A stretch of DNA of 64,000 nt, taken from Whitmania pigra (lineage: Eukaryota > Annelida > Clitellata > Hirudinida > Haemopidae). The position numbers and the translations under genes were made by a program. Shown here piece by piece: positions 39,645 through 56,060 of the stretch; position 1 is the stretch's first letter, and each line of letters begins with the position of its first letter. The DNA lies in NCBI GenBank assembly GCA_021613335.1, contig JAJTWR010000028.1, forward strand, positions 328,501 through 392,500, read 5' to 3'. The notes below the pieces were generated by a model, which had not been told where the DNA came from, ran no database searches, and saw only the letters and a list, made by a program, of their open reading frames with translations.

Positions 39645-40205
39645 TTGGAGCCCTGCCGTTACGCGACGGAACTCTTGGGATGGAGAAAAGTATCTTTCTC
39701 CTGCTCAGTTATGCCAACGTTGTGCTTATGTGATTCAAGTTCAAGAAGGCTTTTAATGACGATCTTCGACACGACGAATTTCTTGCTTGATTTATTGAAA
39801 AAACATATATACTCTTTTTTTAGTGTTGAGAGACAAGAGGTTTGCCCTAAATCATTCTGCCAACTTTTCAAGCTCAGGTTCAATGATATTTCCAGAAAGA
39901 AAAGCACTTGTGTCGTCTGCGATCAGTAAGTGCTCAAGATAATCAGAGGAGTTACAGAAGTCATTGATGTAAATCAGAAACAAAATTGGCTTCAAGATTG
40001 AACCCTGTGGAACACCCAGATTAACAGCTGCCAACGACAATGTTTGATTTGATTATGAAACCATCTGAATCAGATTTTTTTTAAATTTTCAAAACAAGAA
40101 AAACATTTGCCTTGGATACCGTAATGGTGAAGTGTCAAAAGCATTAGCAAGATCCAGAAACACTCCAATAGTAAATCGACCGTGCTCGAATCTGTGAGAA
40201 ATAAA
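39645..40205 (-). mobile_element. LINE reverse transcriptase fragment
   Basis: Minus-strand RT core: LGVPQGSILKPILFLIYIND followed by the catalytic-site region ADDTSAFLSG (second half of the FADD box changed to IADD) and a downstream part at 39907-39659. Upstream, at about 40200-40080, a frame with LLTLHHYGI is the RT region before it. Frameshifted. Belongs with CR1/Jockey-like non-LTR elements by motif. Confidence 0.75.
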
Positions 40206-40710
40206 TAAAAACAAAAAAATTATGTTAAATAATTATTAAGTTAAATTAGACAGTTCAGCCTAATAAACTTTAGTACCAACTCAATTATTATTTCAATTAA
40301 TCCAACGTACTAAAGTCATTAATTATCTTGTCATTGCTATTGTTATTTGAATAATATTAACTATTAAGTAATAGTAATAGTAACGGCTGTCTTTGAACAG
40401 CTTATTTGAATAGATTACAATCGCAATTTACAATAACTTAAAATAGTATTTCATTTTAGTGAACTAAATAATTTTAACCTTAATAATAGTTTAGTTTTAA
40501 CCAAGCACACATTATAGCAATGTTTGCATTACTGTCATTGATTTCACTCTTGAGTTTAAATATTAATTAGGTAGTTCGTTACCAAGAGATAAGCTTCCTT
40601 GTTGGCGTTCCAGTCACTTGTGTAAAGAGGGTTCCTCCACATCAGTTAGTCAATAGAGATAAACGAAAACTAATTAATAGCATTTATTCATTTTATCAAT
40701 ACAATAATAA

Positions 40711-40840
40711 TGCTGTTGTATTTTTATTTTGCAAATTTTGAAATTTAGAAACTTCAAACTCACTCACTGAATTGCGATGGCCATCCTGGGTGTGCATTAG
40801 ACACTCCTGACGATGTTTTTCGGGAATTTCAAACAAATTA
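40711..40840 (+). pseudogene. PAN exon relic of a lectin gene
   Basis: Reads as a short hydrophobic start, one in-frame stop, then LNCDGHPGCALDTPDDVF, closely matching the PAN module of lectin genes 1 and 4, and ends in a stop. No further exons follow; hAT DNA begins about 75 bp downstream. Confidence 0.65.
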
Positions 40841-40915
40841 ATATGTTCATTGAAATGTACACTGTACGCCATGTAATAAAAATATAAAATAATAAAAGAA
40901 AAATTATTTTTTAGG

Positions 40916-41520
40916 GCTGCAGATTTATATGCGTTAACGGGCGATTAATGCGTTAAGAATATTTCTGCGAATAAAATAATTAGCGCTGTGAGAAATTCGT
41001 TAAATTAAAAAAAAAGTATTTTAATTTAAAAAATTTTTATAGAAAATTTCAAGTCTTTGTCTTGTCTTCGGACTTCCCTTTTGTTTATGAAGAAAAGATG
41101 GGCGCAAAATCAAGTTGAGTTTCAAATAAGATTCTATTGTGATTTTCAACATGAAATGCGAATATAGTGACAGATAAAGGACTGCAAGACGTCATACGCA
41201 TTGCTGCAAATAACCAGTCTTACGTGCTTCCATCCTATTATTGATTCACGCATACATGATTTGTTCAAAACAGAAAAGCAAAACATTCAAGTGAGATTAA
41301 ACTCTGTGCATGTAGAATTAACAGAAGACTGGTCATCATTAGCAAACGACAGTTACCTTGGTGTCACCAGTTACATTATTGATCATTCCTGAACACTTTA
41401 CTCGTTTGATTTAGCAGTTTACCACATGGAAGAACGTCATTATCCTACATCATATGCAGAGCACTTTACTGCAATTGCTGGTAGTTGGGGTATTTATGAC
41501 AAAGTTACAACACATTAATA
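40916..41520 (+). mobile_element. hAT transposase fragment, second copy
   Basis: Homologous to 38657-39220: shared AATTAGCGCTG block, then a plus-strand frame (41201-41392) with RIHDLFKTEKQNIQ and WSSLANDSYLGVT, the segment just before the catalytic core in ZBED-type hAT transposases. Truncated against LINE DNA at about 41525. Confidence 0.7.
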
Positions 41521-41529
41521 GTAACAGTT

Positions 41530-42720
41530 GCATATGGTTGATCTATTTTAGGATGGAGGCAATGACTTGACATTGTCGTCAAAACCTCCTGTACCGAGCT
41601 GGAATCACTTGTTACGCCCATATTGAAATCTCCCAACAATACGCAATCTCCATTTTCCTGCTCTGATCAAGCGCTACATTGAGTTGCTCATTAAATAGTT
41701 GCAAGTTGCTTTTAGGAGTATTATCGTAGTGTTGCATAACTTTAAATTCACAAACATGTTTTCAACGGTCGCAGCAGTAAAATGATATTTTATTGAAGAA
41801 AACACAATATCCTGATGAATAAAAATTCCAACGCCTCCACCTCTCTTTTCAGATCGACTTGTTGCAATAAACGAGTAGCCAGGAATACAAATGGAGTCAC
41901 AATGCCATCATTCAACCAAGTTACAGTAGCTGCAATTATTTTGGCTTTTATCCTATTATTCAGTTTAATGGTGTCGTGTATTTTGTTAGGTAAGCTTCTA
42001 CAATTTATATGGAGAAATGAGATATTTTTTGGAAGTTTTGGCAGCCCAGCAAAATCTTTAGGTGTTATGTTTAGGTATGAATGTGAGAATTTCTTATTCA
42101 CAAAATTATAATCTGGATCAATATCTTCTAATTGAAAAACGGAATCTTTATCAAAATAAAAATCCGGAACAGAAGCCATCGTAGGATGTAAATAAAAAAA
42201 AATAAATTTCTTGACTTAGATCAGTTTCTCCAGCCCCTCCAGATCATGTATCCGAACGTGCCTCAAAGATTCAGTTCTTTTGAGATGCACTAAGGCGTAC
42301 CATGTACAGAATGCCACAATATTTTTTCCCTAAGCAGTTTCCTTCCCTTTGCGAATATCTCAGAGTTTCTCTTTGTGAGATGTTCGCTGATGAAGATTTG
42401 TGAGTTGAAGCGTGTTTCACGTAGTGATTTTTTTGCTGCGTACACCTTAACTCGGACTCCTTTACCGGAGAATGTCACAACAATAGGACGAGGACCCTTA
42501 CTGGCAGATATTCTATAACAATTGACGATATCATTACTTGTGACGTCAAGTTTCAGCCGTGACCTGCAACAGTCTATTACAGCACGGGTTGTGTCCTGTC
42601 TGGGTGACATGAGTTCAACCCCTCCAGCGTCGTCAGAAGTCGATGCTGCCTCAGCATATGATGCTTCAGGTAAACGCATCAAACCAGCTTATTTGATTGA
42701 AAATGTTCTATTATTATAAG
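41530..42720 (-). mobile_element. LINE 5' half: ORF1 and endonuclease
   Basis: Minus strand. 42682-42290 encodes an ORF1-type protein (NDIVNCYRIS, RPIVVTFSG and a C-terminal KRNSEIFAKGRKLL), as found with CR1/Jockey-like LINEs. 42179-41790 encodes the start of the apurinic endonuclease (FLHINCRSLPNKI, then a TWLN motif); a frameshift later the GDFN catalytic motif appears at about 41615. Probably the same family as the RT piece at 39.6-40.2 kb. Confidence 0.78.
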
Positions 42721-42834
42721 GATTTATCCATGCAATTTGTGCTTTCAAAACAAGCGGCGACTATAAATGCTATCTATTCTATGGATGAATGGATGATCTA
42801 AGGTTGTCACGCAATGCAATTCATCTAATTTGAC

Positions 42835-42842
42835 TTATAAAA
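42835..42842 (+). promoter_or_regulatory. TATA box of lectin gene 2
   Basis: TATAAAAT 81 bp upstream of the ATG at 42916; the same stretch (GACTTATAAA) precedes the relic at 55.46 kb. Confidence 0.4.
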
Positions 42843-42915
42843 TCATACTGTCTCACGGTGGTAATTTGTGAAAAAATATAATTTTCAAATACAATTTTAA
42901 ATATTTAATTTGATT

Positions 42916-47157
<4,242 letters not shown>

Positions 47158-48600
47158 TGAACTTGGGTGAAGTTACGCTATTTATATTAATATATTATGT
47201 TTCTCAACAGACAATCAACTGACAATATGTTTTACTTGTGGTTTAATAAAAGTTTACACAACTTGACAATTTGAAAGCTTCCTTAGATATGGTCTTCATG
47301 GAGGTGTTTCTGCAAATGTTGAGATTATTTACACTTTTTTTCATACAATCTTTTTGTCCTTTCTACTCTCAGAGTCGATAGTCAAAAGGCTGAAACTTAA
47401 TTTATCTGAAAATTAATTTAAAACGATAAAGAATAAAATATTACTATTTATTACTTGTTTTGAATGGGATTGCTTTACCAACGACGTCACTAGGGTGGGT
47501 GCGAAAAACTTAAGGTGTCACCCCTTAAAACTTTCACCATAAACAATATATTATTTATTTAGTTGATGATACCTCTAAAATATGAGAGGCAAAAAAAGTT
47601 AAATAGGGTTTTCAGCCTGTAGTTGGGGACTTACCTGTTTTTGTTCAAGTCCGCTTCCTCAACAGAGATTGCCATCCATTTTTATGCCATAAAAAATGCA
47701 TTTCAAATTTAAGTTAAAGATCTTTATGTTTAAGCTTTATTGCCTTATTGATAATAGCATTTTAATTAAATTTTTTAATGAAACTATTATAATTGTGGCA
47801 GGTGATAGCAAATCATTATAAATTGTTTTACAATGCAAACAAAATATATTAAATAATATTAATATTCTAATTATTTATATTCTGTAAATTTTTAAATAAC
47901 AATTTTCGAGAGGTGCTATCTGCTATGCATCTCTCCCAGCATTGCAGCATTTTATTATCACTTAATGTGCAGAAGCTTCTCATAACGTTTAGTCCTTTCA
48001 AAGTATAATTACGGCAATCCAATTCTAGTCTGTTCACCTTACTTACATAAATGTTATTATATAAATATATAAATAATATATTAAATATATAAATAATAGC
48101 TTCAACATGTCATCAAAGCATATAATGAATCCAAGCCTCAAACCAGAATATTATTTCGGGGGGGTTCATTTTGTTATTTTTCAGAATCAAAATCAAGTAC
48201 AAAATCAAATGATAATAATAATAAATAAAGATAATTTTATGAAGTTATATAAATCAATAAAATTTTTGGTTAAAATCTTTTTCCGGGGTTTGAATCCTTA
48301 AATTCCTCTCCCCCCCTAAATACTTACCTGGCTGAATCCATTAATAACAAAACACGACCGCATTGTTCCTATTCTTCACAACCTCCTTTGACTTCTCATT
48401 CGCCAAAGAATAGACTATAACATTTATTATCATTGCAAATGAATCGATAACCAACATGCAATTTAGAGATTTGTTGCCTTTTCTATAATTATTTAATTTA
48501 AGGTGATTTGTTTACAATTTTAATTAAGGGGCAATCATCACATTATAAATAGTATGTAGATATGAAATATGGCATTTATTAAATTTATTAATATTATATT
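47158..48600. other. Intergenic region downstream of lectin gene 2
   Basis: No gene found. Small repeat-like stretches are visible: a GACGTCACTAGGGT block near 47483 and a TTTCGGGGGGGTTC to CCTCTCCCCCCC block at 48155-48317 that may be a MITE with decayed ends. Otherwise AT-rich. Confidence 0.4.
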
Positions 48601-49444
48601 ATTATATTTATTAAATATGGCTGAATTTGAAGAAACATTCATTCCTAGAAAACGAATATGAATTAAAATGACAGACGACGCCATTTGTTTTCGATTTTGA
48701 ACGTTGTAGTCGTTGTCTGCCTTTTTCTTATACTTCTTGTCAATAATTCATATTTCGAAACGTGTGCTGCATGCATGCATATGTTTCTTCAAGTTTAGAT
48801 GAACCGATGAACCTTCCAATGCTGAACATATAGTTTTTTTTTTTGTTTCATCAGTTTCCATGCTTAACTTATGATTTAGTTTCCTTTGATTCAAATCTGA
48901 ACATTGCCATTAAATACGGCCATGTGTGCTCTCCAATTTTGTTACTCTTACCATCATTACCTGCAATCAAATTTTCTTTGGAAACAACTTTGCCGATTTT
49001 CCAAGATTAGAATAGTCTCTGCAACCCAGTCTGCAGCTGGCACAATACCAGCTTCTCTTAAAGGCGACATTTTGGCTCAACTAGGAACTCTGATGGCATC
49101 ATTTCATGATTACTTTATAACGAAAAAGTTGCAGTCCCATGATGCCTGGGTCAGGAATTCATTTTTGGTCAATTTGGAAAGTGTGAATGATCAGGACTTG
49201 GCCAAAAATGATTTCATTGATATGAGGCACAAAGGGTTGTTAAAGAGGGAGTTTCAGGTCAAGAGTTTGGCTGATTATGAGTTTTGGTGCTCCGTGATGG
49301 TACTATACCCAGTTCTAGCCAAAAGAGCCATCACATTCATCATTTCTTTTGTGACAACCTACCTTTGTGAAGCTGGATTTTCAACCTTGCTGACAATCAA
49401 AACAAAATCGCGAAACAAACTTAATGCAAAAGATGACATGAGAG
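48600..49444 (+). mobile_element. hAT transposase C-terminal fragment (ZBED5/SCAND3-like)
   Basis: The plus-strand frame 48904-49455 contains HDAWVRNSFLVNLESVN, LADYEFWCSVMVLYP and TTYLCEAGFSTLLTIKTKSR, the C-terminal half and dimerisation region of hAT transposases of the kind domesticated as ZBED5-like proteins. Intact over 150 codons but lacks the N-terminal zinc finger and catalytic core. The element at 49445 begins exactly where it ends. Confidence 0.75.
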
Positions 49445-50071
49445 CAGTGTTGTAAAAATTACCTCATTTCGGTAATTAGGTAAAAGTAAAAGTAATACCT
49501 CAAAAAGCAACTTAAGTTTAAGTAAGAGTATTGTCTCAAAAATTACTCAAGTAAAAATAAAAAGTTACAGCATCTAAAAGTTACTTTTAAGTAAAAATTA
49601 CAAGTAACTTTGATGCCGCCATTATTGTGATCATATATCACTCCGTATTATTTAAAAGGAATTGTTTCTATTATCGTTAAAACAATGAATGGTATTAACT
49701 GCTAGTACTAACAGTCACTAAGTAATAACATTTGAACTAATGCATTCTTTTGGTGTTTTTATTATATATTACAATAACAAACGTTTAATTTTTAATATAA
49801 CTAAGTCCTCGAATAGTTTGTCATTCATTATGGTCCTTCGGCTGTTCATACCAGCATAGCTGAATAAAAGTTCAACAGCTGCACTAGCTGGTATAGGAGT
49901 GTTCAACTGGATAAATAATTTCTTAAGGGTATCGCTTCCAGTAATAATGTTTATGTCATCTGACCGCTCCCCGTGATACTTCGCCAGTCGGCGGATGTGT
50001 GCCACCTTCATTTTTATTCTAGGGACACAATCTCTAACATGGTGCCCATGTACTACCATCGATTCAATGCA
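49445..50071 (-). mobile_element. Truncated hAT element (sibling of 18467-19768)
   Basis: Starts with the same CAGTGTTGTAAAAATTACC end as the element in copy 3. The minus strand (50059-49785) encodes hATC (TPIPASAAVELLFSYAG) preceded by VVHGHHVRDCVPRIKMKV. The other end is missing: at 50072 the sequence changes abruptly into a lectin FTP exon. Confidence 0.8.
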
Positions 50072-50251
50072 TACCTACATGGATAAATATCCTTGGTTTG
50101 AGGTAGATGGCAATGTTTTTCTGCGTATGTCATCGAGTGCGCACACCAATGAAGACGACTATGGAAACAATTGGTTCATGTTGGATTTGTTCGAATGGCT
50201 TGTGATCATCTACGTTCGAATCCTAGCGAGAGAAGAATATAGTATTATAAG
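50072..50251 (+). pseudogene. Orphan FTP exon of a lectin gene
   Basis: Matches lectin gene 1 exon 3 from TYMDKYPWF to the donor site (AVDGN changed to EVDGN; SSAHTNEDDYGNNWFMLDL retained), with the Cys before AHT replaced by Ser. The 5' end of the exon has been replaced by hAT DNA. Downstream intron sequence is partly homologous to 38131-38190, but no PAN exon or second FTP exon accompanies it. Confidence 0.8.
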
Positions 50252-51169
50252 TAAGCCGCAATTTTGTTGTTTGTAACGGTTAAGCTGTTTTAATTTATTT
50301 TGTGACAAAGAGAGGAATAGACCAAGTATAACCAAAATTATTTCAATATTTTGAGAAAATTATTTTAAATTATAAGAAGTATATAACATTTTATTCTCAA
50401 AAGATAATAAAAGATAAGAAAAAACAATTTGTTGATAAAAGAAATTGACACCTCAAGAAAGCAAATGATTAAATCTCTATTTTATAATAAATATAAATGA
50501 AATAAATATAATGATATTTTACAAGAATCAAAGTTTAGATGCATTTCCAAGTATAGTGACTGCTGAACTCAGTTAGAGAAAGGAAATACATGTGTTGAAT
50601 TAAAAGCTTGAATATTTTGGGAATTTAGATGCAAAACCCTGGAAGAATAAAAGAAAAATCTATTAAAAATTGTATTATCATTACAAATTAAATAAATTAA
50701 ATATTATTTATGTTATTGTAATAATAATGAATTATGTTGTTTTGTTTCGAGAGCATTATTTTTCTAATGCACTTCTATTCAATAAAATGTAATAAATTTT
50801 AACAAACGAGTTGAAAACAAAATTAATGCATTACATTTTTTCTGAAAATATTTTCAAAAGTTAAAAATTTAAATTAATATTTTTTCCTTTATGTCAACAT
50901 GGAATTTTGAGATTTACTGCCTTTTCGATAATTATTTAATTATTATATTTCTTTGAGTCATAGCTGAAGTTATGAGGACCCCACAACTTACCGACAACTC
51001 ACTAAATAAAATTTAATTGCAAAAAGCTTTTAGTTCAATTTTTAAGCAAAATATTTATATTTATCTCTGGAATTATTGTGGAATTATTTATACGCATTAA
51101 TTTAAAAAACTTTATTTCTTCTGACGTATTTGACTTCATAGGAATTTATTAATAACAATATTATCGTTA
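50252..51169. other. Gene-free AT-rich stretch
   Basis: No exons. Around 50445-50500 there is intron similarity to lectin gene 1; around 50980-51170 the sequence resembles 55.8-55.9 kb on the opposite strand. Confidence 0.4.
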
Positions 51170-51680
51170 TTTTTAAAAATAAATTATATATACTAATAAT
51201 AATAATATTAATAATATTAATAATTATATGAATATTTATTATAATAATAATTATTATAATAATAATTATAATAATAATAATATTAATAATTACACTAATA
51301 TTTATTAATATTAATAATTACACTAATATTTATTAATATTAATAATTATATTAATATTTATTATAATAATAATTATTATAATAATAATAATTATTAATAA
51401 TAATAATATTAATAATTATACTAATATTTATTATAATAATAATAATTATAATAATAATAATATTAATAATTATATTAATATTTATTATAATAATAATATT
51501 AATAATTATATTAATATTTATTATAATAATAATATAATAATATTAATAATATATATAATAATTGTTGTTGTTGTTATTGTTATTATTATTATTATTATTA
51601 TCGTTATTATTTATTATTATTATTATTATTATATTCATAAATATATAATCATTAATATTATTATATTTATTTTAATATTA
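51170..51680. repeat. Long AT-only repeat tract upstream of lectin gene 4
   Basis: Near-continuous A/T triplet and longer units (AATAATTATATTAATATTTATT repeated with variation), ending in a TTG/ATT run at 51560-51630. It could form hairpins. It ends about 115 bp before the ATG of the next gene. Confidence 0.9.
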
Positions 51681-51796
51681 TATTTATAGTTGTTATTCAC
51701 TTATTTTGGAGTGTTGCCGTTTCTTAGGAACCCGCTTGTTGATGCGACAATGCCAGACATAAAAGCAGCTTTCTCAAAATTGTGTAGCACTAAAAG

Positions 51797-52855
51797 ATGA
51801 ATGTCTTCAATTTTGTGATTTTATATTTGATCTATTTTCAATTATGCCATGCAAACATGTTTGTACTTCAGAGATTTACAAGAGCCATGGAATGCAGTGG
51901 AAAACCCGGATGCGCTTTGGACACATCTAATGAAGTTTTCAGTGGAATTAGGCATATTTTCCAATGTGTCTTTAAATGCGTGGAAAATACTTCTTGCGTC
52001 AACTTCAATTACCGGGAAATCGATTTCTTCTGCGAATTATTTTACACCTCTCCTTACCAATTATTGGCTACAGATTCATGCATCAATTACGATGTAATGA
52101 AATCTGAATTTTATTCTCAATTTAAAAAATTGCATTCTCAGAAGATTTTTTAATTATCCAGGTGACCCCACAAAATCAGCAATACTATCAAGGTATGAAT
52201 GAGTAAGCATTTAGAAATCCTTTTTCAGTATATTATTTCAAACAGAGTACAAGAATCTTGCTTTTCATCGACGTACCTGCCAAAGCACCACCTACACCAA
52301 CAAATACCCCTGGTATGCCGTGGATGGCAATGTTTTATTTCCACAGTCAGAATGTACGCATACAAATGAAAATGACTCTGGGAACAATTGGTTCATGGTA
52401 GATTTGATAGAGTATGTTGTTGTCAATTATGTTCGAGTCCTAGCTAGAGAGGGAAGTACGATCATACGTAAGTTTTTTTTTCTAGTTTCGGAATGTTTAA
52501 TTTAATTGATAAATATGGCGTTGAACTGAGTTGGTTATTTTTAATACAACTTGCTTTCATATAAGGCTGAAATTAATACATGTTTAACATCTCAAATCTT
52601 AATTAAGGAATCAGATACAAAAACCTCACTATTGGAGTAACAAACAGCTCCTGGTTGGAAAGGACTCCAGTTAAGAATACTTACCCTCTCTGTGGGGTCT
52701 ATCTTGGACCTCCTGTGAGTGCAGAATGGTTTCAAGTTAATTGTAATTCTGCGGTTCCACCCTCCAGATACGTCATTGTGCATCAAGCACGTGTGAACTC
52801 AATTGAAGGGGGTTATTTGAGCATTTGCGAAATTCAGATATTTGAGAAATTTTGA
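51797..52855 (+). CDS. Secreted PAN-FTP lectin-like gene 4
   Basis: Exons 51797-52093, 52162-52192 (31 nt), 52246-52467 and 52608-52855: exactly the exon lengths of gene 1 (798 nt, 265 residues). Exon 1: signal peptide ending near FQLCHA and PAN module (ECSGKPGCALDT, CVFKC, SCVNFNY, FCELF, CINYD). Linker VTPQNQQYYQ. FTP domain: TCQSTTYTNKYPWYAVDGN, CTHTNENDSGNNWFMVDL, YPLCGVYLG, SICEIQIFEKF end. Intact. A near-identical duplicate lies 4264 bp downstream. Confidence 0.85.
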
Positions 52856-53309
52856 ACCAAAGTTAAATATTGTATAAATTTTTGAGATTTGTTTTTTTTT
52901 TACCATTATTTCGATTTGTCAGCTTAAACATTTTGACGATCAATTTTTAATTGTTTGCAAATTGCTAAATATTTTAGAAGGCTCACAACCTATTGTTGAA
53001 TATTTATTTATTTATTTAACCGGTCGAAGGGCTAAATAGCCACTAATGCCAACCAGTTAACATCGAGCGAGAAAAAGCTGGTTACAGATTAATCGGTAAT
53101 TGATAAAAATTGTGAAAAATCAATCTTGAGGATTAATGCTCTAAAACGCGAGAAAGTGCCAGCAGAAACCACATATAGTCTGCTAGGGAATTCCAGACAG
53201 CAACAACCAGGGACGCCCCTTGAGGGGGGCAAGGGGGGGCAAGCTGCCTCCCCCCCACTTGGAACAGACTGAATAAGTTGGAAAAATTAGGATTCAAAAT
53301 TTAAATGCT

Positions 53310-53440
53310 GATGATGATGATGATGATATTAATATGATAATAATGATGATAATAATAATGATAATAAGATGATGATGATAATAATAATGATAATAAGATG
53401 ATGATGATAATGATGATGATAATAATAATGATAATAATTC
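53310..53440. repeat. (GAT/AAT)n microsatellite
   Basis: GATGATGATAATAATAATGATAATAAGATG-type imperfect triplet array within the MITE. Confidence 0.9.
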
Positions 53441-53460
53441 CTACAAGGTTTAGGGGCACC

Positions 53461-53590
53461 CCGTCATAACAACCCGGCGACAGAATAGCCCCGTCAAAAC
53501 AGCCCCGTCAAAATAGCCCTCGCCAAAACAGCCCCGTCAAAACAGCCCCGACAAAACGGCCCCGTCGTAATAGCCCGGCGACAAAATATC
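53461..53590. repeat. GC-rich minisatellite, unit about 14 bp
   Basis: About nine imperfect copies of GCCCCGTCAAAACA (variants GCCCGGCGACAAAA, GCCCTCGCCAAAACA). Strikingly GC-rich for this locus. Confidence 0.85.
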
Positions 53591-54600
53591 TCAAGACAAA
53601 AAAACAGTTGTATTTTTGTGTAAAAGATAGATTTTGTTTAATATTTGGGAGACATTGCACATATTCTAATGTACCATGACTCTTGTCTGTTAAATTTTAT
53701 CAAAATTTTGAGTTGGTCATAATCAGTGATGGGCAAATCAAATCGCTTGTTAGCAAACAATAAATATTGACTAAATATTAAGAAAACATTTTTTGGAGTT
53801 GGGAAAAATTGTCCTTTATGCCCCCCCCCCCCCCCCTATTTTGTCTTCTGTACGTCCCTGGCAACAACTCTGTTCAAAAAAAACTTCTTAGCAGCATTAG
53901 CTGAGCATTTCCTCGCACGTTACTTAAAACGATGTGCCCGTGTTCGATTGTACTGCGCGAATTGTACAAAATTTAAGAGATCACTATTCACGAGACCATT
54001 CAGTAATTTAAACTAAAAGCATAGATCAGTAATTAAACGTCTATGTTCGAGTGTTTTGAGCGCTAGCATCTTAAGTCAGAGTGGATATGACTGGTGACGA
54101 ATGCTGGGAATTGCTTTTGTGAATCTTCTTTGGACTGACTCACTTCTTTTAAAAATTATTTGAGCTGGGATTCCATACAGGAGAGCAGTATTCTAGTATA
54201 TGCCTAACATATGTACAAAAGGCTTTTATTCGAATGGTTAGGTCTCTAGTAGAAAACACACAATAGAATCAGTTTGGATATTATTAATGTGTTTGTCATA
54301 GTGGAGAGAAGAATCAATGAGCACCCTTAGATCTCGAACTATGTCGACTTTTGGTAGCTTGTTGCTATTAACGAAATATTCCCAAGAGTTAAAACTTCTT
54401 CTGCAACCAATCAGTGAGAGAATCTGGCATTTGTCAGGAGCAAGTTGCAACTGCCATTTATCACTCCATTCTGCTATCCTGTCAAGAGAGTATTGTAGTA
54501 GGGATGGAGACTTATTGTAATGCTTAACATCATCTGCAAAGAGTTTGCAGATGGTGCCTGAGTTGACAAAAGTGCTGGGTAGATTATATATCAACCTGTG

Positions 54601-55460
54601 TTAAAGGATATAAGTGAAGATAAAATCTAAAATGCTTCATAAATATATAAAATATAAAATTAGATGCCTTTCCGTGACACACAAAAGTGTGGAAAAACAT
54701 CAAATTTGTTAATGAAGCAGCAGTTTGTGGATATATTAGAGCAAAACTTCTGTTTAGAAAGTATATTTCACATTTTGATTAAAAAAAAAGATTTGACAAC
54801 GCAGGAAAACTGACTGGGCATGATTCATGCACTTTTGCATAATTATGTGTTTAAATAATTTGCATTCTCTGCAGTTATGTGGTCATTCACGTAAAATGAT
54901 AGAGTTAAAGGAATAAAGTCATAATATATTATTTTATAGTTATTAACAAAAAAAAAACCTCTGAATTTAAAAGCTATAGAATTTTTCTTATATATTAAAA
55001 AATCGAATAGTGACTTCGATGTGAAGTGGCGGTAAGTGAAAATAAAATTATTTTTAACGAATTTCTTTTTTATAATGTTATTTAGTTGCTAGAGCAACAT
55101 TATTTTGCCAAAGTCAATCTGAAAAGAAATGCATCGACGCATGAGAAAAAATTGATGAAACAATGGAATGGCGCGATAAGTAATAATTAGGCAGATTTTT
55201 AGATTAGAATGTTCCAACCAACTTATTTTTTTTTTTTTTTGATAAAGTTTCATAATTACAAGGAAGTCCATTCATTTGAACTTTTTGAAATTGAAAATCG
55301 CGACCATAATCAACGTTAAATGTTCTCTGGATGAATGTGACTGTCACACAATGCACATCAACTAATTTGACTTATAAAGGCAAAGTGTCTCATGACGGTA
55401 AATTGTGGCAGAAAAATATTTATAAAATTAAGATTTTAAATATTTAATTTGATTATGTAT
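54601..55460. other. Intergenic AT-rich stretch
   Basis: No gene seen. The last 150 bp (from about 55310) are homologous to the promoter side of lectin gene 2 (TTGACTTATAAA at 55368). Confidence 0.45.
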
Positions 55461-55741
55461 TTTCAAACGAGTTTTAGTATATTTTTTTATCATTCATAAC
55501 TGCCCATATTGTCTGGGCATTGGAGAATTCTAGGAAATTTAGAAAAATATTTGATTGCCAAGGATATTCTTGGTGTTCTGAAGAAATTCCATTTGACAGT
55601 GAAAAAGGCATCGATAGCTATAAGGGTTGCGCTCTTCATTGCATCAGACGAGCATCTTGCGTCAGTTTCAACTACTGGAGAACAACAAGTTTATGCGAAT
55701 TATTTGACTTTTTACCTTACATAATTAATAAAAACATTCTT
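55457..55741 (+). pseudogene. Lectin gene 2 first-exon duplicate, frameshifted
   Basis: Matches 42916-43200 closely, but a one-base loss in the signal peptide brings a stop before the PAN module; the PAN codons (DCQGYSWCSEE, SCVSFNYW, CELF) remain in another frame. One PAN Cys pair is altered (GCS to WCS). Sequence ends abruptly in an ATT-rich repeat at 55741; no later exons. Confidence 0.75.
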
Positions 55742-56060
55742 GATGATTATTATTAATAACAATAATATTATTATTATTAACAATAAACAATATTAACAAA
55801 AAATAGCAATTCCTTTGAAGTCAAATACGTCAGAAGAAATAAAGTTTTTTGAATTTTTAAATTTATGCGCATAAATATTTCCACAATAATTTCAGAGATA
55901 AATAAAAACATAATTATTATTAATATTATTATTTTTATTTTTATTATTATATTTATAGTTATTATTCACTTATTTTGGAGTTACGCCGTTTCTTAGGAAC
56001 CACTTGTTGATGCGACATCGCCATAAAAGCAGCTTTCTCAAAATTGTGTAGCACTAAAAG

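Larger units (their letters stand above)
53208..53860. mobile_element. MITE inside the LINE, with exact target duplication
   Basis: Ends CAGGGACG and CGTCCCTG, flanked by the exact 8-bp duplication GCAACAAC (53200-53207 and 53861-53868), so hAT-like. Removing it restores continuity of the LINE C-terminus. Carries a (GAT)n tract and a GC-rich minisatellite but no coding region. Confidence 0.9.
52990..54600 (-). mobile_element. LINE 3' portion, interrupted by a MITE
   Basis: Minus strand from 54594: RT part (SGTICKLFADDVKHYN, IAEWSDKWQLQLAPDKCQIL), then degraded RT C-terminal sequence (HILEYCSPVWNPS-type) to about 53865, and after the inserted element the last codons (VWNSLADYMWFLLALSRVLE) at about 53200-53090. 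The 3' end carries a TAAATAAATAAATA tail at about 53000-53020, as in CR1/L2-like LINEs. Inserted 3' of lectin gene 4; absent after its duplicate at 57.2 kb, so it arrived after that duplication. Confidence 0.85.
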
